A DNA stretch of 14,341 bases from Limiplasma sp045540635 (lineage in GTDB: Bacteria; Bacillota; Clostridia; Christensenellales; Aristaeellaceae): contig JAZQHO010000226.1 in assembly GCA_045540635.1 (NCBI GenBank), positions 1 to 14,341 on the forward strand, in the 5' to 3' direction. Below are positions 6,674-14,210 of the stretch, piece after piece. Numbering within the stretch: position 1 is the stretch's first letter; each line of letters starts with the position of its first letter. The notes under the pieces are model-generated. The model was not told the DNA's origin. It saw only the letters and a program-made list of their open reading frames with translations, and ran no database searches. The translations under genes and the position numbers were made by a program.

Positions 6674-6696
6674 GCACTGCCTGCATTCGGGCGTGC
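6674..6696 (+). other. Stem-loop at the 5' end of the parE leader
   Basis: GCAC (6674-6677) pairs with GTGC (6693-6696). After a single bulged T, GCCTG (6679-6683) pairs with CGGGC (6688-6692, one G-U), leaving a four-base loop CATT. It begins about two bases after the predicted transcription start. No U run follows, so it is not a terminator. A 5'-terminal hairpin of this kind can protect an mRNA from decay, which is inference here. Confidence 0.4.
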
Positions 6697-6729
6697 GCAG
6701 CCAAGAGAAAAACGGAGTGAGACAGAACG

Positions 6730-8772
6730 ATGGCAAAGGCATACAACGCTGGCAGTATACAGGTTTTGGAGGGGCTGGATGCGGTACGCATGCGCCCGGG
6801 TATGTATATTGGCTCCACAGGCTCCCGCGGTCTGCACCATATGCTGTGGGAGATCGTGGATAATGCGATCGACGAAGCCATGGCAGGCTATGCTTCTCAG
6901 GTGGATGTGGTGCTGCACGAGGACGGCTCTGCCAGCGTGCGGGACAACGGGCGTGGTCTGCCTGTGGATATCCATCCCACGATGGGCATCCCCGGCGTAG
7001 AGCTCATCTATACCCGTCTGCATGCCGGCGGCAAGTTCGATAACGAGAACTATGCCTATTCCGGCGGTCTGCACGGTGTGGGCGGCTCCGTGGTCAATGC
7101 CCTCAGCCGGTGGATGACGGTGGAGGTGTTCCATGATTTCCGGCATTACCACATCGGCTTTGAGAGCGCCGTCAGCGAGGAGACGGGCAAGATCGTCTCC
7201 GGCAAGCTGGCGCAGCCGCTGAAGGTGCTGGGCAACACCACCGACCGTGGCTCCCTGATCCGTTTTATGCCCGACGATCGTGTTTTTGAGACCGTCAACT
7301 TCAACGGCGATACTGTAGCCCGCCGTCTCCGGGAGTTGGCGTATCTCAACAAGGGGCTCACCATCACCTTTGAGGATGAGCGCATCAAAAAGACCACCTC
7401 TTTTGAGGAGACCGACGAGGGCAGCGAGGAGACCGGCATCAAGCAGGAGCAGCATGGCGGCAAGCAGGTATTCTGCTATGCCGGCGGCATCAGCGACTAT
7501 GTGTGCTATCTCAACGCCGAAAAGACCCCCATCCATGATGCTCCCATTTATCTGGAGGGCACACGGGATGGTGTTATCTTCCGTTTTGCTATCCAGTATA
7601 CCGATAGCTACACCGAAAATGTGTTTTCCTACGTCAACAATATTCCCACCGGCGAAGGCGGCAGTCACGAGACCGGCTTCAAGGCTGCCTACACCAAGGT
7701 GATGAACGACTTTGCCCGCCGTCTCGGTGGGCTGAAGGAAAAAGACAACAATCTGGGCGGCGAAGATTTCCGCGAGGGCATGACTGCCGTTATGATCGCC
7801 ATGGTCAAAAACCCCCAGTTTGAAGGCCAGACCAAGGGCAGGCTGGGCAATACCGAGGTGCGTCCCGTGGTGGAGGCCATCGTTACCCAGCAGCTGACCG
7901 CCTATTTTGAGGACCTGAAAAACCAGGAGCTTTGCCAGCAGCTGGTGGAGAAGGCCGTCCGTGCCGCCAAGGTGCGCGAGGCGGCCCGCAAGGCAAGGGA
8001 TAACGCCCGCACCCAAAAGGCGCTGGAGGCCACCCCGCTGGTGGGCAAGCTGGCCAGCTGCACCGGGCGCAAGGCTGAATTGAACGAATTGTTCATCGTT
8101 GAGGGCGACAGCGCCGGTGGCAGCGCCAAGCAGGGCCGTGACCGCCGCTTTCAGGCCATCCTGCCCCTGCGCGGCAAGCCGCTCAATGTAGAAAAGAAGC
8201 GGCTGGATCAGGTGCTGGGCAACGAGGAGTTCCGTTCGCTGATCACTGCGCTGGGTACCGGCATCGAGGAAAGCTTCACCCTTTCCAGCCTCAAGTATCA
8301 TAAGGTGATCATCCTCAGCGATGCCGACCAGGACGGCGCCCACATCCGCGCCATCCTGCTCACCTTCTTCTACCGGTATATGAAGGAGCTGATCACCGCC
8401 GGGCATGTGTACATCGGCATGCCGCCCCTCTACAAGGTGCAGCGGGGCAACAAGGTGCAGTATGCCTATGATGACAACGAGCTGCGCAAGCTCACCAAGG
8501 GCCAGACCAAGGGCTACCAGCTGCAGCGCTACAAAGGCCTTGGCGAAATGAACCCCGAGCAGCTCTGGCAGACCACCATGGATCCCGCCGAGCGCAAGCT
8601 GGTGCGTGTGACGATCGAGGACGCTGCACAGGCAGAGCGCCTCGTTACCATCCTGATGGGCGACAAGGTGGATCCGCGCCGTGAGTACATCAACCAGTAC
8701 ACCAATTTTGACCGTGAGGACAGCTTCACCGCTATTGCCGACAGCATGGAAGAAGGGAGGCGCAACGCATGA
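6730..8772 (+). CDS. parE: DNA topoisomerase IV subunit B (type IIA topoisomerase ATPase subunit)
   Basis: A 680-aa ATPase subunit that with ParC decatenates and relaxes DNA after replication. The GHKL ATP site shows EIVDNAIDEA (residues 41-50, Glu41 and Asn45), RDNGRG (71-76) and GGLHGVG (112-118). A transducer region follows. The TOPRIM domain has EGDSAGG from Glu458 and DADQDG from Asp531, the Mg-binding acids of the cleavage core. It ends with YKGLGEMNPEQLW near the C-terminus. The long E. coli GyrB insert in TOPRIM is absent, as usual in Gram-positives. The sequence alone could fit GyrB, and the ParE call rests mainly on the partner gene. The ATG follows a GGAG site by 12 bases. The stop overlaps the parC start as ATGA, which implies equal, coupled synthesis of both subunits. 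Confidence 0.82.
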   Translation: MAKAYNAGSIQVLEGLDAVRMRPGMYIGSTGSRGLHHMLWEIVDNAIDEAMAGYASQVDVVLHEDGSASVRDNGRGLPVDIHPTMGIPGVELIYTRLHAGGKFDNENYAYSGGLHGVGGSVVNALSRWMTVEVFHDFRHYHIGFESAVSEETGKIVSGKLAQPLKVLGNTTDRGSLIRFMPDDRVFETVNFNGDTVARRLRELAYLNKGLTITFEDERIKKTTSFEETDEGSEETGIKQEQHGGKQVFCYAGGISDYVCYLNAEKTPIHDAPIYLEGTRDGVIFRFAIQYTDSYTENVFSYVNNIPTGEGGSHETGFKAAYTKVMNDFARRLGGLKEKDNNLGGEDFREGMTAVMIAMVKNPQFEGQTKGRLGNTEVRPVVEAIVTQQLTAYFEDLKNQELCQQLVEKAVRAAKVREAARKARDNARTQKALEATPLVGKLASCTGRKAELNELFIVEGDSAGGSAKQGRDRRFQAILPLRGKPLNVEKKRLDQVLGNEEFRSLITALGTGIEESFTLSSLKYHKVIILSDADQDGAHIRAILLTFFYRYMKELITAGHVYIGMPPLYKVQRGNKVQYAYDDNELRKLTKGQTKGYQLQRYKGLGEMNPEQLWQTTMDPAERKLVRVTIEDAAQAERLVTILMGDKVDPRREYINQYTNFDREDSFTAIADSMEEGRRNA

Positions 8773-11282
8773 GCCACAAGGATGATCCCATTGCCGTAGA
8801 CCAGAACATCATACAGATGCCTATGGAAGAAGTCATGCATATGAGCATGATCCCTTATGCGGAGCATGTTATCATGGATCGTGCCGTGCCCCGTGTGGAG
8901 GACGGCCTCAAGCCCGTTCAGCGCCGCATCCTGTTTACCATGAACGAACTGGGCATCACCCCCGATACCCCGTACCGCAAATGCGCCCGTATCGTTGGCG
9001 ATTGCCTTGGTAAATACCACCCCCATGGCGACAGCAGCGTGTACGATGCCCTTGTCCGTCTGGCGCAGCCCTTCAGCATGCGCGGCACGCTGGTGGATGG
9101 CCATGGCAACTTCGGCTCCGTGGACGGCGACAGCGCAGCCGCTATGCGTTATACCGAAGCCCGCATGACGCCCCTTGCCATGGAGATGCTCAAGGACCTG
9201 GACAAGGAGACCGTCTCCTTCCGCCTGAACTTTGACGATACCCACAAAGAGCCGGATATGCTGCCTGCCAGCTTCCCCAACCTGCTGGTGAACGGTGCCA
9301 GCGGCATCGCCGTGGGTCTGGCTACCAACATTCCGCCCCACAACCTGCGGGAGAGCATCGCTGCAACCATTGCCCTCATCGATAACCCGGATATCACCTC
9401 CGAAGAATTGATGCGGTATGTGCCCGCTCCGGATTTTCCCACCGGTGGCATCCTGCTCAATACCGATGAGCTGAAAAACGCCTACCGCACAGGCCGGGGC
9501 AAGCTGCTGGTGCGTGCCCGCACCCATATCGAGGATGGCAGCGCAGGCAGAAAGCTCATCGTCATTACCGAACTGCCCTATCAGGTAAACAAGTCCGCCA
9601 TGCTGGAGAAGATCCTCCGGCTTTCCGAAGAAAAGAAGGCTGCCCTCGGCTGCATCTATGATATCCGCGATGAGAGCGACCGTACCGGTATGCGTGCCGT
9701 TGTGGAGCTGCGCAAGGATGCGGATGTGGATAAGGTGCTTGCTTACCTGTTCAAGTACAGCGATATGCAGGTCACATTCGGCGTGAACATGGTAGCCATT
9801 GCAGATGGCAAGCCCAAGCTGCTCAGCCTCAGGCATATGCTGCGCTATTATGTGCGCCACCGCAAGAATGTGGTCACTGCCCGCACCCAGTACGATTTGG
9901 GCAAGGCAAAGGCAAGGGCTCACATTCTGGAAGGACTGATGATCGCCCTTGACCATCTGGACGAGGTCATCGCCCTCATCCGTGCCAGCGAGAGCCCCAA
10001 GGTGGCAAAGGCAGGCTTGATGGAACGCTTCGGCCTTACCGATATTCAGGCACAGGCGATCCTTGATATGCGTTTGCAGCGCCTGACGGGTCTGGAGATC
10101 CTGGAGCTGCGCAAGGAGTACGAGAAGCTGCTCAAACTGATCGCCGAGCTGGAAAGCATCCTTGCCAGCGAAAAGAAGCTGCTCAAGGTCATCAAGAAGG
10201 AGCTGCAGGAGGTGGCCGACAAGTACGGTGACGACCGCCGTACCACCGTGGAGGAAGTCAGGAACGTGGTGGAGGCTCTCGTCAAGGAGGAAGTGGTCGC
10301 CGAGGATGCGGTCGTCACCTTCTCCCGGGAGGGCTATCTGCGCCGCACTGCGCCCCGCACGGGTCGCCGCAATGCTGCTGCCGCCGAGCCGGTGGATGAG
10401 TACAACGATCCGGCGCTGTTCCGTTTTGAGACCGACAGCATGCACACTCTCTACTTCTTTACCAATCTGGGCAACTGCTACCAGTACAGTGTCGGTGCCC
10501 TGCAAGAGATGAGCAAGCCCAGAGACCGGGGTCAACTGCTCAGTGGTGTGCTGGCAGGCCTTGAGGACGATGAGAAGCCGGTGCTCATCCTCTGCGCCAA
10601 CGGTCAGGAGCTTACCCAGACCCCGGATCTGCTCTTTATTACCCGGAAAGGCCTTATGAAGCGCACACAAGCCGCCGAATACGATGTGCGCCGCGCCAAG
10701 TTCGCTGCCCTTAATCTGAGAGACGGCGACAGCCTGCACAGCATCCTCCTGCTGGATCCCGCCAAGGATTTGCTCATGTTCAGCAACAGTGGCATGTGCA
10801 TCCGTTTCCATACCGATACGATCCCCGTTATGGGCCGTATCGCCGCCGGTGTAAAGGCCATGAATCTGGATATGGGCGACCAGGTGCTCTGGTGCGGTCA
10901 GCCGCAGGATACCGACCAGCTGCTGCTCTTCAGCGACCGCGGCTTTGCGAAAAAGATCCTTTACCCGGACTTTGAGCCCCAGGCCCGCGCCGGTAAGGGT
11001 GTCAAGAGTTTCTACTTCAACAAGAGCGGCTCCAACGGCACCTGTCTGGCGGATGTTTGTCTCATCACTGCCCCCGGCCAGCAGGTGGAGGTGGTGCAGA
11101 AGGTGAGTGCCCCCAACATTGTTGCCGCCGATGAGGTGATCCTGCAGGGCAAGACCGATAAGGGTATGCCCTATGTGATGGCGCTGATGGATGATGTGGT
11201 CACTCAGCTGCGCCTGATGCCCGGTGTGCCTGTGGAAGCCTCCGCAGATAAAGCTGCCGAAAACGAGAATACGCCCCAGTAA
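8769..11282 (+). CDS. parC: DNA topoisomerase IV subunit A (type IIA topoisomerase cleavage subunit)
   Basis: An 837-aa cleavage/rejoining subunit. The winged-helix region has VEDGLKPVQRRIL (residues 43-55) and HPHGDSSVYDALVRLAQ (84-100), and AAAMRYTEA places the DNA-linking tyrosine at Tyr128. At the quinolone-resistance positions it has Ser89 and Asp93, the unmutated-type residues. A coiled-coil arm lies around 430-480, including EYEKLLKLIAELESILASEKKLLKVIKKELQ in pieces. The C-terminal part is a set of degenerate beta-pinwheel blades (ITRKGLMKRT, FSNSGMCIRF, FSDRGFAKKI). The canonical GyrA box is not present after the first blade (GYLRRTAPRTGRRNAAAA), which favours ParC over GyrA. AGGGAGG sits eight bases before the ATG, which is inside the end of parE. 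A terminator follows 14 bp after the stop. Confidence 0.8.
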   Translation: MSHKDDPIAVDQNIIQMPMEEVMHMSMIPYAEHVIMDRAVPRVEDGLKPVQRRILFTMNELGITPDTPYRKCARIVGDCLGKYHPHGDSSVYDALVRLAQPFSMRGTLVDGHGNFGSVDGDSAAAMRYTEARMTPLAMEMLKDLDKETVSFRLNFDDTHKEPDMLPASFPNLLVNGASGIAVGLATNIPPHNLRESIAATIALIDNPDITSEELMRYVPAPDFPTGGILLNTDELKNAYRTGRGKLLVRARTHIEDGSAGRKLIVITELPYQVNKSAMLEKILRLSEEKKAALGCIYDIRDESDRTGMRAVVELRKDADVDKVLAYLFKYSDMQVTFGVNMVAIADGKPKLLSLRHMLRYYVRHRKNVVTARTQYDLGKAKARAHILEGLMIALDHLDEVIALIRASESPKVAKAGLMERFGLTDIQAQAILDMRLQRLTGLEILELRKEYEKLLKLIAELESILASEKKLLKVIKKELQEVADKYGDDRRTTVEEVRNVVEALVKEEVVAEDAVVTFSREGYLRRTAPRTGRRNAAAAEPVDEYNDPALFRFETDSMHTLYFFTNLGNCYQYSVGALQEMSKPRDRGQLLSGVLAGLEDDEKPVLILCANGQELTQTPDLLFITRKGLMKRTQAAEYDVRRAKFAALNLRDGDSLHSILLLDPAKDLLMFSNSGMCIRFHTDTIPVMGRIAAGVKAMNLDMGDQVLWCGQPQDTDQLLLFSDRGFAKKILYPDFEPQARAGKGVKSFYFNKSGSNGTCLADVCLITAPGQQVEVVQKVSAPNIVAADEVILQGKTDKGMPYVMALMDDVVTQLRLMPGVPVEASADKAAENENTPQ

Positions 11283-11296
11283 CGCCACATACATTC

Positions 11297-11334
11297 GCCA
11301 CCCGGCTCACAGCAGATGAGCCGGGCGGCTTTTT
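11297..11334 (+). terminator. Intrinsic terminator after parC
   Basis: A perfect 9-bp stem CCCGGCTCA (11301-11309) with TGAGCCGGG (11317-11325) has a 7-base loop. The stem is extended by GCC (11297-11299) with GGC (11327-11329) across one mismatch, and is followed by five T residues (11330-11334). It begins 14 bp after the parC stop. No T run lies on the other side, so it works in one direction only and separates parEC from gpr. Confidence 0.88.
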
Positions 11335-11338
11335 GCGG

Positions 11339-11368
11339 GTATGGGAGCCGAGCCTTCTGCGCATACTG
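11339..11368 (+). promoter_or_regulatory. Possible forespore (sigma-G/F-like) promoter for gpr
   Basis: GTATG (11339-11343), an 18-bp spacer and CATACTG (11362-11368) resemble the Bacillus sigma-G pattern (a G-x-ATR -35 and a CATxxTA -10) except for the last base. No sigma-A promoter is seen between the parC terminator and gpr. The weakness is the short leader: a start near 11375 would put the ribosome site at the very 5' end of the message. Confidence 0.35.
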
Positions 11369-11391
11369 CTCAGCGAAAGGATGGGGTGGTC

Positions 11392-12312
11392 ATGCGGGGT
11401 GTTCGGACAGATCTTGCCATGGAAAGCATCAGCGGCGGGCAGGGCATACCTGATGGGGTGCAGATGGATGAGCAGCAGATGGGGGAGATCTGCCGCACGC
11501 GGATCGTGATTGAAAGCCCGCAGGCAGCCAGAGCGCTGGCACGCCCCTGCGGCGAATATATCACACTGAGCTGCAAAGAACTGTTCCGGTGCGATGCCCG
11601 CAGCCGTGAACGGTTGATCCAGCTTTTGGCACAGGCGGTGCGGGTCATGCTGCCCAGAGAGGGCGATGTGCTGGTGGTAGGGCTCGGCAACCGCAATGTG
11701 ACTGCCGATGCACTGGGCACCCGTGTGGTGGAGCGCCTACTGGTAACAAGGCATCTCCGGCAGGCGCTGGCCGGAGAAATGCGGGGCAGGCTGCGCGGGG
11801 TCAGCGCTATTGCGCCGGGGGTGCTGGGGCTTACCGGCATCGAGACCGCAGAGCTGTGCCGGGGTCTTGTACAGCATGTGCAGCCTTCCGCCGTGATTGC
11901 CATTGATGCGCTGGCAGCCTGCGACAGCGGGCGCATCTGTTCTACGGTACAGATCACGGATACGGGCATCGAGCCGGGCAGCGGTGTGGGCAACCACCGT
12001 CTGGGGTTGACCTGTGATACCCTTGGCGTGCGGGTGATCGCTGTCGGGGTGCCGATGGTTGTGTACGCCTCAACCATCGCCCGGGATGCCATGACCCATC
12101 TGATGGATGGTTATGGGCTTGCAGCCGAGCCGGAGGCGGCAGAGGTGCTTTTGGAAAAAGTATCCGAGAGCTATCTGGGCGAGATGGTTGTTACCCCCAG
12201 AGAGATCGATGAAATGGTGCTTTCTGTTGCCGATCTGCTCAGCGAAGGGCTCAACCGGGCGCTGCAGCCCGGGCTGGATGCAGAAACCCTGCATACCTTT
12301 CTGCATGGGTAG
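11392..12312 (+). CDS. gpr: Germination protease GPR (spore protease, peptidase family A25)
   Basis: A 306-aa protease that degrades small acid-soluble spore proteins during germination. It is made in the forespore as an inactive zymogen. Family signatures are RTDLA (residues 5-9, the processing region), VGLGNRNVTADALG (96-109, with Asp106), APGVLGLTGIET (131-142) and AIDALAA (160-166, with Asp162). The two aspartates match the catalytic pair described for Bacillus GPR. The usual Pro after ADALG is Thr here. Start choice is uncertain. The ATG at 11392 has AGGA ten bases upstream. A GTG at 11386 and an ATG at 11341 are in frame, but the latter lacks a ribosome site and abuts the parC terminator. 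It is followed 24 bp later by spoIIP, as in Bacillus, so the two are probably one forespore operon. Confidence 0.92.
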   Translation: MRGVRTDLAMESISGGQGIPDGVQMDEQQMGEICRTRIVIESPQAARALARPCGEYITLSCKELFRCDARSRERLIQLLAQAVRVMLPREGDVLVVGLGNRNVTADALGTRVVERLLVTRHLRQALAGEMRGRLRGVSAIAPGVLGLTGIETAELCRGLVQHVQPSAVIAIDALAACDSGRICSTVQITDTGIEPGSGVGNHRLGLTCDTLGVRVIAVGVPMVVYASTIARDAMTHLMDGYGLAAEPEAAEVLLEKVSESYLGEMVVTPREIDEMVLSVADLLSEGLNRALQPGLDAETLHTFLHG

Positions 12313-12321
12313 CATAAGCTG

Positions 12322-12327
12322 AGGAGG
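12322..12327 (+). promoter_or_regulatory. Ribosome binding site supporting the GTG start of spoIIP
   Basis: AGGAGG lies nine bases before GTG at 12337. An ATG in the same frame at 12349 is 21 bases away and less well placed, so the GTG start is preferred. Confidence 0.6.
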
Positions 12328-12336
12328 AACAAGGGG

Positions 12337-13317
12337 GTGCCTCATCTTATGAGAAAGTGGGAACATAACCATATTGCTGCACTGGTACTGGCAGGGCTTA
12401 CCGGACTGGCTGCCGGTCTGCTTTTGCCCGGTGCAGCTCAAAGGACGGGCTTGCCGGCTGGTGCTGCAGTACCATGGCAGGAGGCAGCGCCCGTCTTTGC
12501 GGAGCAGACATTCTCCATCGCACCGTTGCCGGAAGCGGTGGACGGAACGTTGGTCCAGCCGTCTGCCGATGCTGGAGCAGAGCCTTCGGTACAACCTGCG
12601 ACAGCTCTGCCGCCAACTCCGGCCCCTGAGGCAGCTGCGTTCACCATCTCTCTGCTGGATGCGCAGCCAGCCGCCGCCCGTGGCAGCATCCTCATCTACC
12701 ACACCCATACCTACGAGGCTTATGCCCAAAGCGGGTCTGTCTATGAAGAAACGGAGAAATGGCGCACCGCCGATCCTGCCTGCAACATGATCCGTGTGGG
12801 GGAGGAGCTTGCGGCGCTGCTCACCGGGCTTGGCTACCGCGTAGTGCATGATACCACTGCCTTTGAGCCTCCGGATCTGGGTAGCGCCTACACCCGCTCC
12901 CTTGCCATGCTGGATGAGCGCCTTGGCGCAGGTGAGGATTACGATCTGTATATTGATCTGCACCGGGATGCCTATGTGGAGGGACAGGCTGGCAGCAATA
13001 CCGTGCAGGCGGGCGGTGCGCAGGTGGCAAAGCTCATGCTGCTCATTGGCAAAGGGGAGGGGTATACCGGCTCCGCTTACGACCGTAAGCCGGACTGGGA
13101 GACCAATCTGCTGGTGGCGCAGGGCATCACCGATGCGCTCAACGAGGAGGTATCCGGTATTTGCAAGAATGTGCGCCTCAAATCCGGGCGCTTCAATCAG
13201 CATGTGGATACCGGCTGCGTGCTGGTGGAGGTTGGCAACAACCGCAATTCGCTGGCGGAGGCGCTTGCAGCCATGCCCTATCTGGCCGATGCCATCCACC
13301 GGACGCTGAACCCGTAG
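12337..13317 (+). CDS. spoIIP: Stage II sporulation protein P (peptidoglycan amidase/endopeptidase)
   Basis: A 326-aa membrane-anchored hydrolase that removes peptide cross-links from peptidoglycan during forespore engulfment, normally with SpoIID and SpoIIM. A single N-terminal membrane segment spans about residues 12-31. A Pro/Ala-rich linker follows (roughly 35-105), then the catalytic domain. Motifs include ILIYHTHTYEAY (118-129, zinc-type His122 and His124, Glu127), NMIRVGEELAALL, HDTTAFE (181-187), DLHRDA (207-212, His209), NQHVDTG (287-293) and LVEVGNNRNSLAEA with Glu298. These match the conserved core of SpoIIP. The start is GTG, set by AGGAGG upstream. It lies 24 bp after gpr, the same gene order as in Bacillus. 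No clear terminator follows, so readthrough toward murI is possible. Confidence 0.92.
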   Translation: MPHLMRKWEHNHIAALVLAGLTGLAAGLLLPGAAQRTGLPAGAAVPWQEAAPVFAEQTFSIAPLPEAVDGTLVQPSADAGAEPSVQPATALPPTPAPEAAAFTISLLDAQPAAARGSILIYHTHTYEAYAQSGSVYEETEKWRTADPACNMIRVGEELAALLTGLGYRVVHDTTAFEPPDLGSAYTRSLAMLDERLGAGEDYDLYIDLHRDAYVEGQAGSNTVQAGGAQVAKLMLLIGKGEGYTGSAYDRKPDWETNLLVAQGITDALNEEVSGICKNVRLKSGRFNQHVDTGCVLVEVGNNRNSLAEALAAMPYLADAIHRTLNP

Positions 13318-13329
13318 AATTTGTCACAC

Positions 13330-13358
13330 TTGAAAAACCCTCCGCTAACGGGTATAAT
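13330..13358 (+). promoter_or_regulatory. Sigma-A promoter of murI
   Basis: TTGAAA (13330-13335), a 17-bp spacer and a perfect TATAAT (13353-13358) make a near-consensus vegetative promoter. Transcription would start near 13365, only about 15 nt before the murI GTG, so the message would begin at its ribosome site. It gives murI expression independent of the sporulation genes upstream. Confidence 0.75.
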
Positions 13359-13370
13359 GACTTGCGGAGG
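13339..13370 (+). repeat. 7-bp inverted repeat around the murI -10 and ribosome site
   Basis: CCTCCGC (13339-13345) and GCGGAGG (13364-13370) are perfect complements separated by 18 bases that contain the TATAAT. The right arm is the murI Shine-Dalgarno sequence. No T run follows, so it is not a terminator. In a transcript read through from spoIIP the arms could pair and hide the ribosome site. A message starting near 13365 would lack the left arm. Confidence 0.55.
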
Positions 13371-13379
13371 TGGAGACAG

Positions 13380-14156
13380 GTGAAGCATCATCCCGTGGGA
13401 ATGCTGGACAGCGGTCTGGGCGGCATCAGCGTGCTGGCGCAGGCACTGAAAGCCCTGCCCCGGGAGAACTTTGTCTATTTTGGCGATACCGCCAATATCC
13501 CCTATGGCGATAAGGAACCGGCACAGGTGCTGGGGCTTACCCGTCAGGGGGTGGACAGGCTCATCGACCATGGCTGCAAGGCCATCGTCATTGCCTGCAA
13601 CACCGCCACCAGCGTTGCTGCACAGCAGCTGCGCAGCGAGCTGAGCCTGCCTGTGATCGGCATCGAACCGGCGCTTAAGCCGGCTTCCCTGCTGCCGGGC
13701 GAGGGTCAGATCCTTGTGCTGGCAACGCAGGTAACGCTCAGATTGCCCAAATTCCATGCTCTGATGGAACTTTACGGCGACCACGCCACCCCAGTGCCCT
13801 GCTCGGGGCTGATGGAGTGCGTGGAGGCGGGGCAGCTGGAGGGCGAAAGGGTCAACAGCCTCCTGCGGGAACTGCTCAGCCCTTATCTGGATGCTCCTGT
13901 CAAAGCCGTGGTGCTCGGCTGCACCCACTATCCCTTCCTGCGCAAAGCCATCGCAGCACTGCTTCCGCCCGGTACGCCCCTTGTGGACGGCAATGCCGGT
14001 ACGGTGCGCCAGCTGGGCAGACGGCTGGCAGAGGAGGGGCTGGAGGCTCCTGAAGGGCAGAAGGGCGGTCGTGTCACCTTCCTCAGCTCGTCTCCCGGGC
14101 CGGAAACCATCGGCAGAATGCAGCAGATGCTGCAAATGGCGCTGGAGATCCTGTAA
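13380..14156 (+). CDS. murI: Glutamate racemase
   Basis: A 258-aa cofactor-independent racemase that makes D-glutamate for peptidoglycan precursors in the cytoplasm. Signatures are GMLDSGLGG (residues 7-15), YFGDTANIPYG (33-43), IACNTATS with catalytic Cys73, and VLGCTHYPFL with catalytic Cys181 and His183. Both cysteines and the Asp10-Ser11 pair are intact, and the length is normal for the family. I chose the GTG at 13380 because GGAGG sits nine bases upstream and because it begins just before the conserved N-terminal strand. The same frame is open back to 13161, but that stretch lies inside spoIIP. It follows the spoIIP stop by 62 bp and has its own promoter. The next gene is also an envelope-sugar gene. 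Confidence 0.96.
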   Translation: MKHHPVGMLDSGLGGISVLAQALKALPRENFVYFGDTANIPYGDKEPAQVLGLTRQGVDRLIDHGCKAIVIACNTATSVAAQQLRSELSLPVIGIEPALKPASLLPGEGQILVLATQVTLRLPKFHALMELYGDHATPVPCSGLMECVEAGQLEGERVNSLLRELLSPYLDAPVKAVVLGCTHYPFLRKAIAALLPPGTPLVDGNAGTVRQLGRRLAEEGLEAPEGQKGGRVTFLSSSPGPETIGRMQQMLQMALEIL

Positions 14157-14210
14157 AGCACCAACTAATGACAACAGTGGCGAATCCGCAAACGAAAGGT
14201 ACGAACGAAC

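Noticed and set aside
6307..8406. 699-aa open frame on the minus strand
   Set aside because: Antisense to parE and the end of gpsA, with no domain and His/Leu/Ala-rich filler typical of antisense translation of GC-rich genes.
8529..11294. 921-aa open frame on the minus strand
   Set aside because: Spans parC antisense. It is long only because of the codon bias of parC and has no motif or plausible start signal.
13161..13379. Long N-terminal extension of murI into spoIIP
   Set aside because: The extra residues are an out-of-frame reading of spoIIP. The GTG at 13380 has a GGAGG site, and the conserved glutamate racemase N-terminus starts there.
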